A stretch of 64,000 nucleotides of DNA from Capitulum mitella (Eukaryota > Arthropoda > Thecostraca > Pollicipedomorpha > Pollicipedidae). Under the pieces are notes generated by a model. It did not search any database. It saw nothing but the letters and a program-made list of their open reading frames with translations, and was not told the origin of the DNA. The position numbers and the translations under genes are program-made. This document shows positions 1 to 11,100 of this stretch, piece after piece; the first letter of the stretch is position 1, and every line of letters starts with the position of its first letter. The stretch spans positions 10,414,118 through 10,478,117 of the forward strand of contig CP099839.1 in NCBI GenBank assembly GCA_030062745.1. The letters run 5' to 3'.

Positions 1-323
1 CTGACATGTCACGCGATTGCCGTCGGTCGACTGCTTATTGGCCTATTGTGCCACTGTGGATATGAAGAGAAAATGCAAACGTTGCAAGATTTTGAATGCG
101 ATGTCTGAAGATTGTTGGCAATTTGACATCCATTCACCGCGATGTCCTGGCCTTGTCCGTGGGCTGCGACGACGTGACGCTGACGCTCAGCGGCTGTATT
201 AGTCCAGGAATTTCCGTGTTGTGTCAGCTCTGTCGGCGTTGCTCGTTTCGTATTGCTGCTGGCCGGCCACGCCTGCCGTATCCCTCGTCGTCTGACCGTG
301 TTCTCTGTCTGTCTGCCCGGCAG

Positions 324-475
324 TCTGTCGTGTGTGAAGGGCGGGAAGCAGGGACGCCAGAAGAAGGCCGGCCCGGCCGGCCGCGAGCGCAGCGACACTC
401 CGCCGGACGAGCCGGAGCGGCGCCCGGCGGTCGCTGGCGCCGGCCCCGGACCCGGCGACGTTAAAAAGTCCACAG
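324..475 (+). CDS. EIF4ENIF1: Candidate upstream exon of 4E-T
   Basis: A good acceptor (pyrimidine-rich tract ending CCCGGCAG) and a consensus donor (CACAG|GTGAGT) bound an open 152-nt stretch. It ends after one base of a codon, and the next recognisable 4E-T exon at 3111 begins with two bases, so the phases join and read ...DVKKST-A-DPRERLK. Human 4E-T has a Ser/Arg-rich stretch just before DPRERVK. The exon itself is Gly/Pro/Arg-rich and shows no conserved 4E-T motif, so the assignment rests on splice sites, phase and position only. The eIF4E-binding motif YxxxxL-phi is not seen here and should be further upstream, outside the window. Confidence 0.4.
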
Positions 476-3110
476 GTGAGTCCGCCGGTGGGCTGGTGTC
501 GGGACGGAGGCGTGTCCGCCGCCGCCGCCGCCGCCGCGGACGTGGCCGCCGTTCGGAATCGGCGGCGTCGGCCGAGGCGCCGGTCGATCCGTGCCGGCCG
601 GCCGGCAGTCGGCGCCCGCCGCTGCAGTCGTGTCGGCGGCCGGCGCGCGCCGTCTGAGCCCTGGCCGCGCCGGCTGCCGGGGTGGGCGGGAGGCGCGGCC
701 CGGCAGCGGCCCCGTCAGCTGGCGGCGGCGCGCCCGGCCGGCTCGGCGAGCGTGCCGGCGGCGCGGTCGGGCCGCGCTCGGCTGTCACTTCTCGGCGCAA
801 ATATCGCCGATCGATGGCCGCCAGTCGGCTGCAGCCGGCCGCCGGGCTGCCGGGCCGCCGGTGACCCGGCCGTGCGGCCTCTGCAATTGGGGGACGCAGC
901 CGGGCGCGCGGCGCCGGCACCGGCTGGGGGAATCCCGTCGGACAGCGGACGGCCGGGACCGCTCGGCCGGTCGCAGCCGGTCCGGCCGCGCTCGGCCGGA
1001 ATTAACGACGTCAGCCGGCTCATGCAGGCTGGCGCGCCGTTAGGCTATCGCTCAGCCGGCCCAGACGGGGTGCGGCCGGGCCGGGCCGGGCCGGGCCGGG
1101 CCGCTGGATCTTCGGCCACGGCTGGCGCAGGCGGCCTCCGGGCTTGCCCGTCCGGACGGCAGCTAGTGGGCGGTGAGTAGCGCCGTGTTGCAGCGGCATC
1201 GCGTCACGTCGCGTTCCGGCAGCGGCGTGACGCGTCACGGATCACCCATGATTCCGCCGCTCAGGGTGGCAGGTCGAGCCGCACAGCTCGGATGGTGTGG
1301 AGCGGGAGTCAGCCGCAGCCCCACTGGCGGGCGTGGCGGGGGGCCGGCGGCGCCGTGCTGTCGGCCCGGCCGCCCGGCGCCGGTGTGAGGCCGCCGGGCG
1401 TCGTCCGTTGATACCGCACGGCCGCGTCGGCGCGGCACGGCCGGCCGCGCCGCTGACCGTTACGGCCGGCCGTCCGCGGTGGGAGGGGCGGTCGGGCGGC
1501 ATTCCGGCAGCGGTGTGATCGGTCGGGGCCGGCCTCGACGCCAGACCGGGCGCCGTCGTGCCGCCGCCGGTTCGCCCCGGAAGTGGCCGGCAGGCGGCTT
1601 AACCCAATCGGGGACCGGCCGGCCGGCCGAGGCCGCCGCGCCGCCCGTCCCGCCCGTCCCGCCGCCTGGCCGCCGTCTTGCCGCGTGTGCGGCCGGCCGT
1701 TACGGGTGAAGACAGGGAGGAAGACGCGATGACTTTTTTGGTCGTGTAGCAACGTGCCGTTCAAGACTGGGCTTAGGGTTAGAAAGCGACAGGCTAGAAA
1801 ACGTCAGCTTAGGGTTAGAAAGCGATAGAGAAAAGCTTGCAAGAAAAGTTAGCCGAGAGAGCCACAGACTAGTGGGCGGGCCCGTTGACGATTGATGCGT
1901 GACTCACGATGACGTGAGCCTCAGGTCTCCTCGCCTGTAAACCTCTCATCGCGGCTGAGCCCCCGTCTTGACGAGCCTCCGAGGCCGTTACCCCCTGCTG
2001 AGCGGCCGCCTCTGGTCCGGCGGGCGCGGGCGGCCAGTGTCCAGCGCCAGTGGCGGGACCCGGAGCGGTCTCTGGCGCGACACGGCACGCCCTAATGACG
2101 CCGGCTGACCTCGAAACGCCCAGAGGGGCTTCACCGAGCGAGCGATCGGCCGGCGCGGCGTCGCGCTCGGCCGGCGGTGCTGAATCGCCGTGCAGGTCGG
2201 CGTGTGGTCGGTGCATGCTCGACGGGACGGAAGTCGGGAGGCTGCCGGCGCGGCCGGGGATCAGGGTCGGCGGCTCGGCGCCGGTGAGCCGGGCCTCCGA
2301 GTCGGGGCTAATCGGGTGGCACGTCCGCCGAGACTGGGCCGGCAGCATGGCCGGACTCGACCGCACGCCGCAAAAAAAAACCGCCGCGGACGCGTCCACT
2401 GTCCGGGTAATCCCCCAGCGGCCGGCCGCTGCTGAGCTGGCTTGAGTTCAGAGAGCTGAGAAGCTCCCGCGGCGTCGGCATGGCTCCAGGTCGATCTACG
2501 GGCTGACGAGTGGTGTGGAATCGGGACTGATTTCGGGTCGCGTGTGTTGCTCCTGTCAGCGCTGCTAAGTGATCACGCTGTGCCCTTGGGCTGAAAAAAA
2601 ACAGCAGTCATTCATGGCTCTGGCAGCAGGTGCCGTCGCTGTACTCTTCCTGGATATGGATATTTTCCGCCGATAAATGAAGCGATGATTATGCTTTCTC
2701 AAATTTTTCGGGATTTTTAGATCCTGCGTGAAATGCTTACTCGTCCTTGTTCAATTATGGTCGGTCTGGCGGGTAATGGAGGCGAGCAGTATTAATCATC
2801 ACGTCTTTGTGAGGGAACCATCACGTCTTTGTGAGGTTGATGTATGCCCTGTATTGGTTTGGCGTTCTGGATCGGCACAGAATGTCATGAGTTTGATCGT
2901 GCTGGTTATGTTTGTCGGTTAGTTGTTGATCCAGTACACCGTCTAAGAGGTCGTTTTGCGTAAACAGCAGTTACGTCACAAGGAAGCGAGTGAGTGCTGT
3001 GTTTCCTGACTTGACCTCCGCGTCGCTTTGTCCGATTGACCCCTGAGTTGTCAGTTCGGAGGGCACCGTCTGCCCTGACCCGGCCTGACCTGACCTGCCC
3101 GCGTGCGCAG
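476..3110 (+). other. Likely 4E-T intron with CpG-rich sequence
   Basis: About 2.6 kb separates the candidate exon at 324-475 from the first certain 4E-T exon. The first 1.9 kb is extremely GC- and CpG-rich with GCCGGCC runs and a short GGGCC tandem at about 1073-1101. Small direct repeats occur at about 1770-1830 (GCTTAGGGTTAGAAAGCGA twice) and about 2797-2839 (ATCACGTCTTTGTGAGG twice). Long open frames on both strands follow from the lack of AT-rich stop codons and show no conserved motif. Confidence 0.5.
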
Positions 3111-6100
3111 CTGACCCGCGGGAGCGGCTGAAGGTGGAGGAGGACGGCATCGTGCTGAGTCCGCAGCGCCGCAGCTTTACCACTGGCTGCCAGGCGCCCA
3201 GCACCAAGGCCAAGGAGGAGGACGGGGATAGGTGGGTCACGCCGACGCGCGGCGCCGGCAGCCTCGCTGTGGCCAACCTCAGGCGGTGCTCTCCGCGCCT
3301 TCATGGCTGCTGCGACCAGACGCAGTACCGGCGATGGTTGAGAGGCGGATGTATGTTTGCTTGCGGGGCGTCCCGTTGTGATGTATTTTGTGCCGTCTGG
3401 CCGTTTCGACAGGCTCTGGCCGTGGGTGTGAAATATGTCATTTGTGATGCATTCCTGCGCATGGACGGCGTCTGTGCAGCGTGTGATGCCTGATCTTGCT
3501 GTCTGGACGAGCGTTGTTCGCCTGGAGTGGTGTGGGATGAGCCGGACATCCGTGGCTGACTGGCGCCGCGCTGCCCTCAGGGAGATCCACCGCGAGCTGC
3601 CGGCCCGCCGGATCGGTTCCGGCCGTATCGTGACCCGGGACGAGGCGCGCGCCCGGCCCGGCGGCCGCTTCGACCGATTCGACGGCCGACTGGAGAAGCC
3701 CGACCACCGGTGAGCAGCCAGAGGATGGCCGGCGGACGGTCCTGTTACCGGGTTTTGTTTGATTAACTCGGCGCCGCGGGAACACGTAGCCTTGCATGTG
3801 GTGACCCAATCAGGACTTTGTCGTATCTGCTCGGTTTGTTGTATTTGTGATACGGGACGGCACATTGCTGTCTCGTATTCGTTCATCTGCGGAGACCTTG
3901 CGCTGTTGGTCGTTTCCAGCTGTGCATGTCGATGACGTCGTGGCAGCGCCGTGTTCATTCTGTCTCGGGCGGGCTCTGAACAGCGCCCCGCCCATGTCCC
4001 TCCGATGCGGCCCGTGTCGGGCGCGGCCCCCTCCCGGCTGACGGCGCCGCCGGCCGCCACGCAGGGACCGGTTCGAGGAGAAGCGGGACCGCCGCGGCGG
4101 CTTCGGCCGCGACTGGCTGTCGGGGCCGCAGCACGCCGGCGGCTTCGGCCGCGAGCCGGGCCCGGACGGGCGCGGCTTCCACCAGGGCGGCGGCGGCGGC
4201 GGCAGCGGGGGCGGCGGCGGAGGCCCCGGCGGAGGCGGCAACGGCCGGCGGCGCAGCGACCGCAACGAGCGTCGCCGCAGCGACGACGACAGCCAGCCGG
4301 AGTGGTTCTCGGCCGGGCCCACCAGCCAGCACGACATGATCGAGCTGCACGGCTTCGATGAGGGCGGCGAGGAGGTGGCCGCGCCGGCCGCCGCCGACAA
4401 GGCCGAGAAACGCGCCAAGAAAGCAGCCCGCCAAGACCGGTGAGGCGCGTAGGCTGGACCTCGGCCTGGGCTGGGAACGTACTACAACAGTTTTTCATGA
4501 GGAAGCGTGGAGCGTTTCCGGCCCAGAGCCAGATTGTTTCCTTGTGCTGTTTACCGGTTGTTCTGTGATAAGAAGGCATTAGCCTTGTTCAGCTTTACAT
4601 CACCTGTTCGATTTTCCACTATGGATGCACCATCTACTGATGTAGGCTGCCCAAACATTCACACAGTTTAAACATGGCTTCATGTAATAATGATAAATTA
4701 TCAAACCTTGGTTTGCTATAACCTCCCATTTACTCATGTTGTTAGACCAGTTGCCTTAGCCTGTTCACCAGGCATGCTGGTTTCTGTTTTGACGTGTGGT
4801 GCAGCGACAGGCTTACACGCTGCCCTGCCGTTGCCGGTAACATGGTGTGTGGTTCGGTGTCATGTCAGTTTCGCTGTCCATGCGACGTGCGTCACATCCG
4901 TCACTCGGTTCACTGCGTCCCGTCCGGCGACCCCCGACCGCCTGACGTCGGACCGATGTGTCGACAGCGGAGCCGGCGTCGCCCGCCCCCGCCCCCGCCC
5001 CCGCCCCGGCTCCGGCCCCGGCGCCGGCCCCGGCAGCGGCTGCCGAACCGGCGCCGGCCGCGCCCGCCGAGCCGTGCCGGCCGTCGGAGCCGGCCTTCCT
5101 GGACGACCCGGCGATCCAGTCGACGATCCAGCACCACCGACCGGCGCCGGACCCGGCCGACTTCAACCTGGACGACATCCTGCGCCTGGACATGGACAGC
5201 CTGCCGCTGGAGGCGGTCGGCGGCGGCGGCGGCGGCAGCGGCGCCGGCAGCCGCTTCAGCCAGTGGTTCCGACGCGAGTCGCCGCCGCCGGCCGCGGGCG
5301 CGCCGCCGGCCGCCGCCGCCGAGCGCCGCTCCAGCCTCCAGGACGAGCTGGTCGGAAACATTCTCAACGGTGAGAACGCCGGAGGGTGCAGCAGACGGTG
5401 TGGCTCTAGAGCCGCGAGGGTGTTGATGTTTGGTGCATTGTGACGCGAGGAGATGCGGTAAGTAGGTGCCGGACCTGCGTTTATTTTTTTATGCACAAGG
5501 TTTGACGCGTCACAGATACATGGTGTATGAATTCATGCCACAGGTTGAAGACTAATGGCGGCATGGCTGTTAATTGAAGTGCCATTGAGTTGAATTGTAC
5601 GATTTCGTCTGGGGCGGCCTCCAAGTTGACGCTATCTCCGCCGCGCCAGGCCTGGAGGACCTGTCGCTGAAAATCCCGGCCGGCGAGCCGGAGCTTTACT
5701 TCGCGCCCATCTCGCCGGCTCACAGCAGCGACAAGATCAAGGGCGACATCCTGAGCATGCTGCAGCGGGCGCCGCAGCAGACCGAGGACACCGTCAACCT
5801 GGCCGTCAAGCTCGGTGGGTGCCGCGCTGAGACTGGGACCTAGAGCCCGGGGGCGTGGCGATGGAGGTCGCGGCGACCCGGGGAACGGGCAAAACGCGAT
5901 CAGCGGGATCAGCCTGAGGGTGTGGGTCGTGATGAACTGGTCGCTGCTGAACCGAGAGGGAATGTAACCGTGGGACGAGGGAAATTATTGGTTTTCTGGG
6001 CTCTGGGTTGACGAGACTTGCAGTGGAGCTAGACTTTGTTGTGAGCCGCGTCGAACAAGCCGGCGTCTGCGGCGACAGAGCAAATTGAACACCGCAGTAG

Positions 6101-9100
6101 TGTTTCGGCAAAGGATGGAGTCCTAAGCTGGGAGGTATATTTCAAACGTTGCCGGCTCCGTTGTCATTTCCCCGGAAGTGAACTGGCAACTTTTCGACCA
6201 GAGACGTATGGTCATTGGGATCGTTCACGGATGAGCTCAAATCAGACCGTCAAATGCCTTGATGTCTTTAATGAGCCATAATGCGAAGGCCATGGTCGAT
6301 GATTGTGAAATATTGATGAGGCCTAAGAAGGCTTCGTCTGTTGCATAACGATCCAAATTGACATAAGCGCCTCTTGCAAAGGCCTTTCAGATTCCCATTC
6401 ATGACGTGTTGCAGCTGCTTCTGGAAGCCTCTAGCCATGCCATTGCGGTGTTACAAAAGACAATAAATAATGAATCGGCGCACCCCGTGCTCGACCTGCG
6501 GTCAGCTGCGCGTGGCGCCTGCCCGTACTCCGCCACCGCGCGCCGCCCTTGTCCGTGTGTTTGTCTGTGTGTCTGTGTGTCTGACGCCTGCGTGCGGCCG
6601 GCAGCGGCCATGGGCGGCAAGGCGCACAACGTGGCGGACCTGGAGGCCGGCGTGCGGCCGGAGCTGCCGCGGGCCCAGCCCCAGGAGGACGACGCGGCCG
6701 CCTTCCGCCGCCTGGTCAGTCCGCGGCCCGCGGCCGGCGCCGCCCGGTCGGCGCCGCCCGCCGGACCGGCCACTCGGGCCCGTCTGCGGGCGTTCCCGCG
6801 CACAGTGACCGCGTCGTGGTTTTTCGGTGTCTGTTTCAGTTTTGCCAGTTACGCGCAGCCTGTCCTGTCGTAGAGTAGTTCCGCCTTTTGTGCTGACATC
6901 TTGCTTCTTAGTTGCATTTTTATTTAGTGTTTTGTTTGCAGTGATCTTTGTTGGGACGCTGTTTCAAAATGCCCCTTCACATTTTCACATATTCACATTA
7001 ATGATGTAAAATTTGCTGCATGAAAACTTCAATCATTTTCCACTTCCAACTTATATTTAGTAGTAATGGGGTCAGCTGCTAAAATTTAACTGCGCCATAC
7101 CGGCATTGTTTTTCTGTATTCTCATTGGGAAGTGGACAGTGGTCTACACTGCACAATACCTTAAAAGCGAGAAGCGAACGTTACACGTATGCCCCAGGGC
7201 TGCGTCAAACGACTAATCGCACACGCATCATGCCGCTTCCAAATTCTGAAATCAGTTATTAGCATCGCTTCTCGTGGTCACTTTCCAAAACGCCTTCGCT
7301 GCAGCCGTGGCCGATAATGCGCAGGTTCTGCGCTGTATCTGGTATTTCGCAATAGGTTAGACGGCGGACCGGCGCCGTTTGGCCCCGGGCTCGGCGGCGG
7401 TGCGCCGACCGATCCCAGTAACCGGTGGCCGGCTTTCAGGTGTCTCAGTTGCGCGCGTCCGAGATGCCGGCTAGCCGGCAGAAGGCGCAGCAGGCGCCCC
7501 ACTCTGACCCTTTCTCTCAGGTCAGTGAGCGCCGGCAGACCCGGGCGGGCGCGACTCGCGCCTCCGTCGAAACCGGCACCCTGCGCCTGCTACCCAGTTT
7601 CCGTTGTTTTCAGTTTGCTGTAGTGTGAAAGCTTGAGTCTGCATTGTTTTATCGTTTGCGTCTGGTCTGTAGTGCGTAGTGCTAGTGTCGTAACCATTGA
7701 TTCGTAGGTGCTCAGATTAATAACACCCTTGTTATGTGTTCTTTGCTTCAAACGCTAAACCTCCGTTGGTCAGCCATCGATTTTGTCGGTGCACAGTTTG
7801 AGCGCTTTTCATGTTTGTGTGCGCGACTTCCCTAACACAGCCCCTTGACCCTTGCCGTCTGCCGACCGAAATGCCTTCATCGCTCACCGGCTGGCGTGCG
7901 GCCGGCGATCGCCGCCGCCGCCGCGGCCGCCGCGTCTGACGCCGCGCCGTGCCGCCGCAGATGCTGGGCAAGGCGGCTCCGCAGCTGGTGCGTCCGGCGC
8001 CACTGCAGCCGGGCGAGCCGCGGCCGCTGACGCCGGCCGCCCCGCCGGCCAGCGTCACCCAGGACAACCTGATGAAGCTACTCCAGATGCAGCAGCAGCA
8101 GGAGCAGCGCCGCCGCGAGCAGCACCACCAGCAACAGCAGCACCAACAGCAGCACCAGCAACAGCACCAGCAGCAACAGCAGCAGCAACAGCAACAGCAG
8201 CAGCAACAGCAGCAGCAGCTGGAGCAGCAGCAGCAGCAGATGGCCGTGCACAACCTGCAGCAGTTGCTGACCATGCAGCGCGCGGCCAGCCCGGCGCCGT
8301 CACCGCTGGATCAGCTCATGGCCATCCCGGAGGCGCGCAACATTCTGATCGGCCTGCAGACGGGCCGACTGAGCCGGCAGAACCTGATCCAGCAGCTGCA
8401 CAACCAGGTCAGGGGTCGGGTCGGCCGCGCAGGTCCATCAGCGCCCGGTCGGTGTTACCGCGCGGTCGCCGCGGGCGGTACTTGGACCGGTGGGTGGTGG
8501 GACTAAGGGCATAGTGGGAAGATGGTGGGACATGGTGGGAAGATTGCGCTAAGGGCGGCGGGTGTATGTGATATGTGAAGTGCATCGGGTCGACGCTAGG
8601 TCATCGGACTTTGCAGCTTGTGATGTGATGCTCATTGGCCTTAGCTAATAGCCAGCCGCTTGAGTTTAGTCACTGTTGTGGTCCGCTGGCCGCTGCTTCA
8701 CCTTGAAAGCTGGCATACATGTGTTGAACGCCATGTTGAACGAGTATTCATCTTGAACACGTTGGCGAGTGCGTTAAACGGCGCCGGGCCGAAGGCGCTG
8801 GGCGGCGCCGGGCATGCGGGCCGGAGCGGTGGCCAGCTCCGCTGACGCCCTCCGGCCGCCGGCAGGTGCTGCAGCCGCGGCTGCGCGAGATCATCGTGGC
8901 CGTGCTGCGGCTGCCGCAGCGCGTGTCGCCGCTCCCGGAGCCGCTGCAGTCGGCGCTGCGCGCGCCGCCCGCCCAGCGCAACCCCAGTCCGTTCCAGCAC
9001 CTGGGCGTGGCGGCAGCGCCCGGGCCGCACCGGGTCCCCTCGCCGCAGGAGATTCGCATCCACACGCAGAACATCCTGCAGCAGGCGCTCATCAAGCGCA

Positions 9101-10878
9101 AGCTCGAGGAACAGAAGGAGAACTTCCGCAAGCGTCAGGAAAACAGGTGCAGCAGCCAGCAGTGTGCCGTGTTGACACGTGCTGACGCTGCTGGTGTGGT
9201 ATTGATTCTAGGCCGATATATACATATGGATAGATAGATAGAGATAGCAACTCAGTTTTCGCGATTGCCTCGGGAAATGCCGTCACGTCGTTCCATATTC
9301 ACGGTGTGATACTGTTTTAAAGCTGTGTTGTACTATGTCGGGCCGAACTTTGTCATTGACGTTATGCAGTGGCCTGTTGTGTGGGCCGCCGACGCAGGTA
9401 CTGATGGCTGAGCTGGCGCTCCGTGGCCGATGAGGCCCGTGCTGTGACGATCGGTTCTCGATGTGGCGCGCGTGCTGACGGCCGGTGCGTGTGTGTCCGG
9501 ACAGGGAGAAGTCGCCGCTGCTGGACGGCGGCGGCGGCCCGGACTCGAACCGGCCGCGGGCATCGAACAGCACCCCGGCCTCTCTGGCCTTCACTCCCAC
9601 CTCAGTCATCCGCAACATGAAGGCCGAGGCGCGCGGCTCGCCCGAGCACAGACCCAAAGGTAACGGCAATCTGCTGCGGCTACTGGCGCAGAGGTAATGG
9701 CGATCTGCCGCTAATACCGGAACAGAGGTAACGGCGATCTGCTGCTGACACCGGCACAAAGATAACAGGGATCTGCTGCTGACACTGGCGCAGAGGTAAC
9801 GGCGATCTGCCGCTGACACCGGCACAGAGGTAACTTTGGTCTGCTGCTGATGTCGCAGCAAACATATTGTGGATTTGCTGCTGACACGAGCGCAAAGGTA
9901 ACGGGGGCCTGCCGCTTACACCGGCCCAAAGGTAACGTGGAAGCTGCTCTCGCCAGAACAAACGTAACGTGGTTGCTGCTCAGTCTGGCAGAACGGTAAC
10001 GTGACCTGGTGCCGACTGAGGTCGCCGTGCAGGTGTTCTGCTCTAGATGTTCGTGCATGTTGGTGCTGTCGCTGACACCGTGGTTAAAGACGTTGAGACC
10101 AGCCCAAGGCAACGCGTTCGAAGGCTTGGCGTTGTTGCTGCGGACGTCATCCTTGGCCCTGGAGCCTTGGATTTTCAGCCGAACTAGCGCACAGACATGG
10201 CGTCGTTGTTGCCATAAAACCGGTTTAGGGGCATCGTCGTGGCTGTGTTGACGGTTGCCGAACCTTCTTTGTTCTTTGCTTTTCCCTCACACCTGCCGAA
10301 TTTCTCCGGAACTGGCTGCATCTTTAGATATATAGATGAGGAGTTTTCGGATATGAGTTGCTGGTTTCATTAGGTTAAGCGCGCAGTGATTGTGCTCCTG
10401 AAGACAGGTTGTACGATGTGGGTGTGCATGTCATGTATACGAAAAGACTGAGGGCAATGCCGACTTAAACCTGTTTTGGTGGCATTAACTTAACCGTGTT
10501 CTGTTATGTCGTGCCGTTAATAGTTGGAGCAGGTATTGGTTCTCACGCTTACCTGTCACAGCCGCCCTGCTTTGTACCCTGTTGGCACCGTCATGCAGCC
10601 TTTGGTCAGGAGGCAGTGTCATCGAGCCTGTGTCGCTCCGCCGAGTACAGCGCTGGGCTGGTTTTCCGTTGCGGCGGCGGCTGGCGGGTGGGTGGCGTTC
10701 CGCGGCCGTGTGTCCGACAGCGCTGACCGCCCTCTGTCCCACCTGCGCAGGTCGTCCGCTCGTCAAGACCAACCAGGACGGGCCGCACGTGTCGGCCATG
10801 TCGGCCGGCAGCATCCAGTCCGTGGCCGCCAAACTGCTCGAGACGCGCGCCCAGCTGCAGCAGCAGCACCACCACCAG

Positions 10879-10915
<37 letters not shown>

Positions 10916-11100
10916 CGTGGCTGCGTCCGGCCGGCCCGGCCGCCCACCAGCCGCCGCTGGCCGCCAACCCGCTGGCGCGCTGGTTCAGCCCGGAGGTGCT
11001 GGCGAGCGCGCGCGCCGCGCAGATGCCCGACCTGCCGCTGTCGGCCCAGCAGCGCATCCTCAGCGTGGAGGAGCTGGAACGCCACCAGGTGATGAACTAG
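3111..11100 (+). CDS. EIF4ENIF1: eIF4E transporter 4E-T, eleven recognised exons, 5' end missing
   Basis: 4E-T binds eIF4E, carries it into the nucleus, and in P-bodies links it to DDX6 and LSM14 to repress and store mRNA. Exons: 3111-3231, 3581-3709, 4065-4439, 4968-5369, 5650-5814, 6605-6714, 7440-7520, 7961-8407, 8866-9146, 9505-9659 and 10751-11100 (TAG 11098-11100). All have GT/AG borders, and all phases match except between 4439 and 4968. Family blocks appear in the known order: DPRERLK...VLSPQRRSF; RRIGSGRIV; PEWFSAGPTSQ...IELHGFDE (Cup homology, DDX6-binding); DFNLDDILRLD...RFSQWF; YFAPI...GDILSMLQRA; AAFRRLVSQLRAS; QNILQQALIKRKLEEQ; FTPTSVIRNM; RWFSPEV...ILSVEELERHQ. About 870 residues are visible against 985 in the human protein. 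Two polyglutamine tracts and a glycine-rich insert are lineage features. The N-terminal exon with the eIF4E-binding motif is not in the window. Confidence 0.92.
4065..4439 (+). CDS. EIF4ENIF1: 4E-T exon with Cup homology domain (DDX6 contact)
   Basis: This exon begins with an Arg/Asp-rich segment, runs through a long Gly/Ser stretch (residues about 45-65 of the exon), then PEWFSAGPTSQHDMIELHGF. In known 4E-T proteins this block is the Cup homology domain, whose IEL motif and following FDF-like motif dock on the second RecA domain of DDX6. Both are readable here as IEL and GFDE. The exon ends in a Lys/Arg/Ala-rich tail before donor CG|GTGAGG. It ends two bases into a codon, which does not fit the next recognisable acceptor at 4968. 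Confidence 0.88.
7961..8407 (+). CDS. EIF4ENIF1: 4E-T exon with main polyglutamine tract
   Basis: This 447-nt, 149-codon exon is in phase 0 at both ends, bounded by GCCGCCGCAG| and CAACCAG|GTCAGG. It begins MLGKAAPQLV and carries a Gln/His-rich tract (about 8088-8243), made mostly of CAG with CAA interruptions, with a pure run of 17 glutamines. It then continues with a predicted helical segment (MAVHNLQQLLTM...) and RNILIGLQTGRLSRQNLIQQL. Glutamine-rich regions are common in the unstructured middle of invertebrate 4E-T and probably favour P-body condensation (inference). Confidence 0.85.
9656..10006 (+). repeat. 34-bp minisatellite of splice-donor-like units in a 4E-T intron
   Basis: About ten units of roughly 34 bp start exactly at the end of the exon closing at 9659. 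The unit begins AGGTAACGGCGATCTGCTGC and ends GGCACAG, so almost every junction reads CAG-AG|GTAACG, a good 5' splice-site match. The first unit is the actual donor of the exon. The last three units are degenerate. No coding potential is seen. Confidence 0.85.
10751..11100 (+). CDS. EIF4ENIF1: 4E-T terminal coding exon
   Basis: The acceptor CCCACCTGCGCAG opens this last coding exon. It holds a second Gln/His tract (about 10856-10915) and the C-terminal signature RWFSPEVL...QRILSVEELERHQ, matching the human C terminus KWFGSDVL...KVISVDELEYRQ. The stop is TAG at 11098-11100. Human 4E-T ends within a few residues of the same point, so the C terminus looks complete. Confidence 0.93.

Noticed and set aside
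9-1764. Long open frames on both strands in the GC-rich first 1.8 kb, including a 303-codon minus-strand frame
   Set aside because: The composition almost lacks stop codons, all six frames are open, and the peptides are Arg/Pro/Ala/Gly-rich without motifs.
2906-4579. 557-codon minus-strand open frame
   Set aside because: It is antisense to three certain 4E-T exons and their introns, and its Arg/Pro-rich peptide mirrors that GC-rich coding sequence.
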